Part shown: piece after piece, positions 62,706 to 64,000 of the stretch
Numbering within the stretch: the stretch's first letter is position 1
Layout of the letters: each line of letters starts with the position of its first letter
The notes under the pieces: generated by a model
The model's input: only the letters and a program-made list of their open reading frames with translations
Databases searched by the model: none
Told to the model about the DNA's origin: nothing
Position numbers and translations under genes: made by a program
Assembly (NCBI RefSeq): GCF_001432305.1
Contig: NZ_KQ483358.1
Location: 2,541,822 to 2,605,821 of the forward strand
DNA from: Curvibacter sp. PAE-UM
GTDB lineage: Bacteria > Pseudomonadota > Gammaproteobacteria > Burkholderiales > Burkholderiaceae_C
DNA length: 64,000 nucleotides
Direction: 5' to 3'

Positions 62706-63884
62706 TCAGCGCTCGATGGTCAATGCAACCCCCATGCCGCCGCCGATGCAAAGACTGGCGATGCCCTTCTTCGCATTACGACGCTGCATCTCGTGCAGCA
62801 GCGTGACCAGGATGCGGCAGCCCGATGCACCAATCGGGTGACCGATGGCAATGGCACCACCGTTGACGTTGACCTTGCTGGTGTCCCAGCCCATCTCCTT
62901 GTTGACAGCGCAGGCCTGGGCCGCGAAGGCTTCGTTGATCTCCAGCAGGTCCAGATCAGCCGCCTTCCAGCCGGCGCGTTGCAGGGCCTTGGTGGAAGCC
63001 GGCACCGGGCCCATGCCCATGGTGGCCGGGTCCAGGCCGCTGGTGGCGTAGCTGGCGATGCGGCCCAGGGGCTTGAGCCCCAGCGCGGCAGCCTTCTTCG
63101 CCGTCATGACCATCACGGCGGCGGCACCGTCGTTGATGCCCGAGGCATTGCCCGCCGTCACGCCGCCGGCCTTGTCGAAGGCCGGGCGCAGGCTGGCCAG
63201 GGCTTCGGCATTGGTCTTGCGGTTGATGAACTCGTCGGCGTCGAACACCAGCGGGTCGCCCTTTTTCTGCGGCAACAGCACCGGCACGATCTCGTCCTTG
63301 AAGCGGCCGGCATCCTGCGCGGCGGCAGCCTTCTGCTGGCTGGCCAGGGCCAGCGCGTCCTGCATCTCGCGGGTGATGCCGTACTGCTTGGCTACGTTCT
63401 CGGCCGTGATGCCCATGTGGTACTGGTTGTAGACGTCCCACAGGCCGTCGACGATCATGGTGTCGATCAGCTTCCAGTCGCCCATGCGCTGGCCGTCGCG
63501 CGAGCCCGGCAGCACGTGGGGCGCCAGGCTCATGTTCTCCTGGCCGCCGGCGATGACGATGTCGCTGTCGCCCGTGGCCACGGACTGGGCCGCCAGCATC
63601 ACGGCCTTGAGGCCGGAGCCGCAGACGGCGTTGATGGTGAGCGCCGGAATTTCCTTGGGCAAGCCGCTTTTCATGAGCGCCTGGCGCGCCGGGTTCTGGC
63701 CGGCGCCGGCGGCAAGCACCTGGCCCAGGATGACTTCTCCGATCTGCCCCACATCCACCTTGCTGCGCTCCAGCAGGGCCTTGATGACGATGGCGCCGAG
63801 TTCGGTGGCCGGCATTTTGGCCAGGCCGCCGCCGAACTTGCCAACCGCGGTGCGTGCCGCGGCAACGATGACGATGTCTTCCAT
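62706..63884 (-). CDS. phaA: acetyl-CoA acetyltransferase (beta-ketothiolase)
   Basis: The 392-residue thiolase condenses two acetyl-CoA to acetoacetyl-CoA. Nucleophile Cys is in LTINAVCGSGLKAVMLAAQ near residue 89; the second His is in NGGAIAIGHPIGASGCRILVTLLHEM near 348 and the acid Cys in ASLCIGGGMGVALTIER at the C terminus. Start at 63884 has AGGAGACACATC before it. It lies ten bases after phaC in the phaCAB order. Confidence 0.96.
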   Translation of the reverse strand: MEDIVIVAAARTAVGKFGGGLAKMPATELGAIVIKALLERSKVDVGQIGEVILGQVLAAGAGQNPARQALMKSGLPKEIPALTINAVCGSGLKAVMLAAQSVATGDSDIVIAGGQENMSLAPHVLPGSRDGQRMGDWKLIDTMIVDGLWDVYNQYHMGITAENVAKQYGITREMQDALALASQQKAAAAQDAGRFKDEIVPVLLPQKKGDPLVFDADEFINRKTNAEALASLRPAFDKAGGVTAGNASGINDGAAAVMVMTAKKAAALGLKPLGRIASYATSGLDPATMGMGPVPASTKALQRAGWKAADLDLLEINEAFAAQACAVNKEMGWDTSKVNVNGGAIAIGHPIGASGCRILVTLLHEMQRRNAKKGIASLCIGGGMGVALTIER

Positions 63885-63894
63885 GATGTGTCTC

Positions 63895-64000
63895 CTATGC
63901 TTTCTGTTTCACATAACGGCCCGGGGCCGCTTCGATCACCTTGTATTTGCTGCCCTTGCCATACTTTTTCGGTGCAGCAATTTGCTTGCCAGCCTGTTTC
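63895..64000 (-). CDS. phaC: 3' end of poly(3-hydroxyalkanoate) synthase (partial)
   Basis: The last 34 residues are in the window and end APKKYGKGSKYKVIEAAPGRYVKQKA. The PAPGRYVK-type ending is characteristic of class I PHA synthases of Burkholderiales, and the phaA and phaB genes follow. The catalytic Cys lies outside the window. The 106 bases at the edge are all coding. Confidence 0.9.
   Translation of the reverse strand, partial: KQAGKQIAAPKKYGKGSKYKVIEAAPGRYVKQKA

Overview
The window looks like a chromosomal segment of a high-GC betaproteobacterium of the order Burkholderiales, most like the Comamonadaceae (Hydrogenophaga, Rhodoferax, Polaromonas relatives). The grounds are the gene content and style: a phaC-phaA-phaB polyhydroxybutyrate operon at the right edge, tripartite tricarboxylate (Tct-type) transport genes, a zapB-like/zapA pair followed by a 6S RNA gene, and many compact operons with overlapping stop/start codons. 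This placement is inference; there is no rRNA or other marker gene in the window. No tRNA gene, CRISPR array, insertion sequence with transposase, or prophage was seen.

Layout. 1-9,000: housekeeping and small unknown genes (3'-5' exonuclease, DUF4389 protein, RIO-type kinase, beta-propeller lyase-like protein, 2,4-dienoyl-CoA reductase, fused binding-protein/permease). Here there is a 266-bp MITE-like element with 26-bp terminal inverted repeats, a 33-bp inverted repeat of terminators around the permease fusion, and two paralogous small proteins. 9,000-11,200: bile-acid symporter-like gene, Mpo1-like gene and a divergent Crp/Fnr regulator with an FNR-type box between them. 11,200-12,900: an AT-rich island with one TIR-TPR gene, abutting a broken chemoreceptor gene. 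13,000-18,000: aminotransferase, PafA-like phosphatase lipoprotein, HDOD protein, endonuclease III. 18,000-22,800: a leuCD-like hydratase pair with a haloacid dehalogenase-like hydrolase, a LysR regulator and a leaderless binding protein. 22,800-30,480: a cobalamin uptake and salvage operon (btuB, two BtuF-like proteins, btuC, btuD, cobO, cobQ) under a cobalamin riboswitch. 30,500-33,300: zapB-like, zapA, 6S RNA, TauE-type exporter, and a formyltetrahydrofolate hydrolase-like formyltransferase.

33,600-43,300 is an oxalate catabolism region: tctC-tctB-tctA transporter, a kinase-like/BON fusion, a Crp/Fnr regulator, oxalyl-CoA decarboxylase and two formyl-CoA:oxalate CoA-transferases. Oxalate enters, is activated to oxalyl-CoA by Frc, is decarboxylated by Oxc to formyl-CoA, and the CoA is recycled. 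Four perfect or near-perfect TTGAC-N4-RTCAA boxes (10433, 33497, 38478, 52368) suggest a small Crp/Fnr regulon whose regulator is probably the one encoded inside this cluster, because its recognition helix carries the FNR-type E-x-x-S-R pattern.

43,300-64,000: HD-GYP protein, an ABC exporter of the MacB/FtsX type with its adaptor, a minimal 2-oxoacid dehydrogenase-like operon (E1 alpha, E1 beta, free lipoyl domain, lipoate ligase, no E2 or E3), TrhA/hemolysin III, a second HDOD protein, a Bcr/CflA efflux pump, an AraC regulator, a molybdenum hydroxylase (IorAB-like) with its XdhC maturation factor, a second AT-rich island with one HEPN-domain gene, and the pha operon. The two AT-rich single-gene islands (TIR-TPR and HEPN) are the best candidates for undescribed anti-phage functions.
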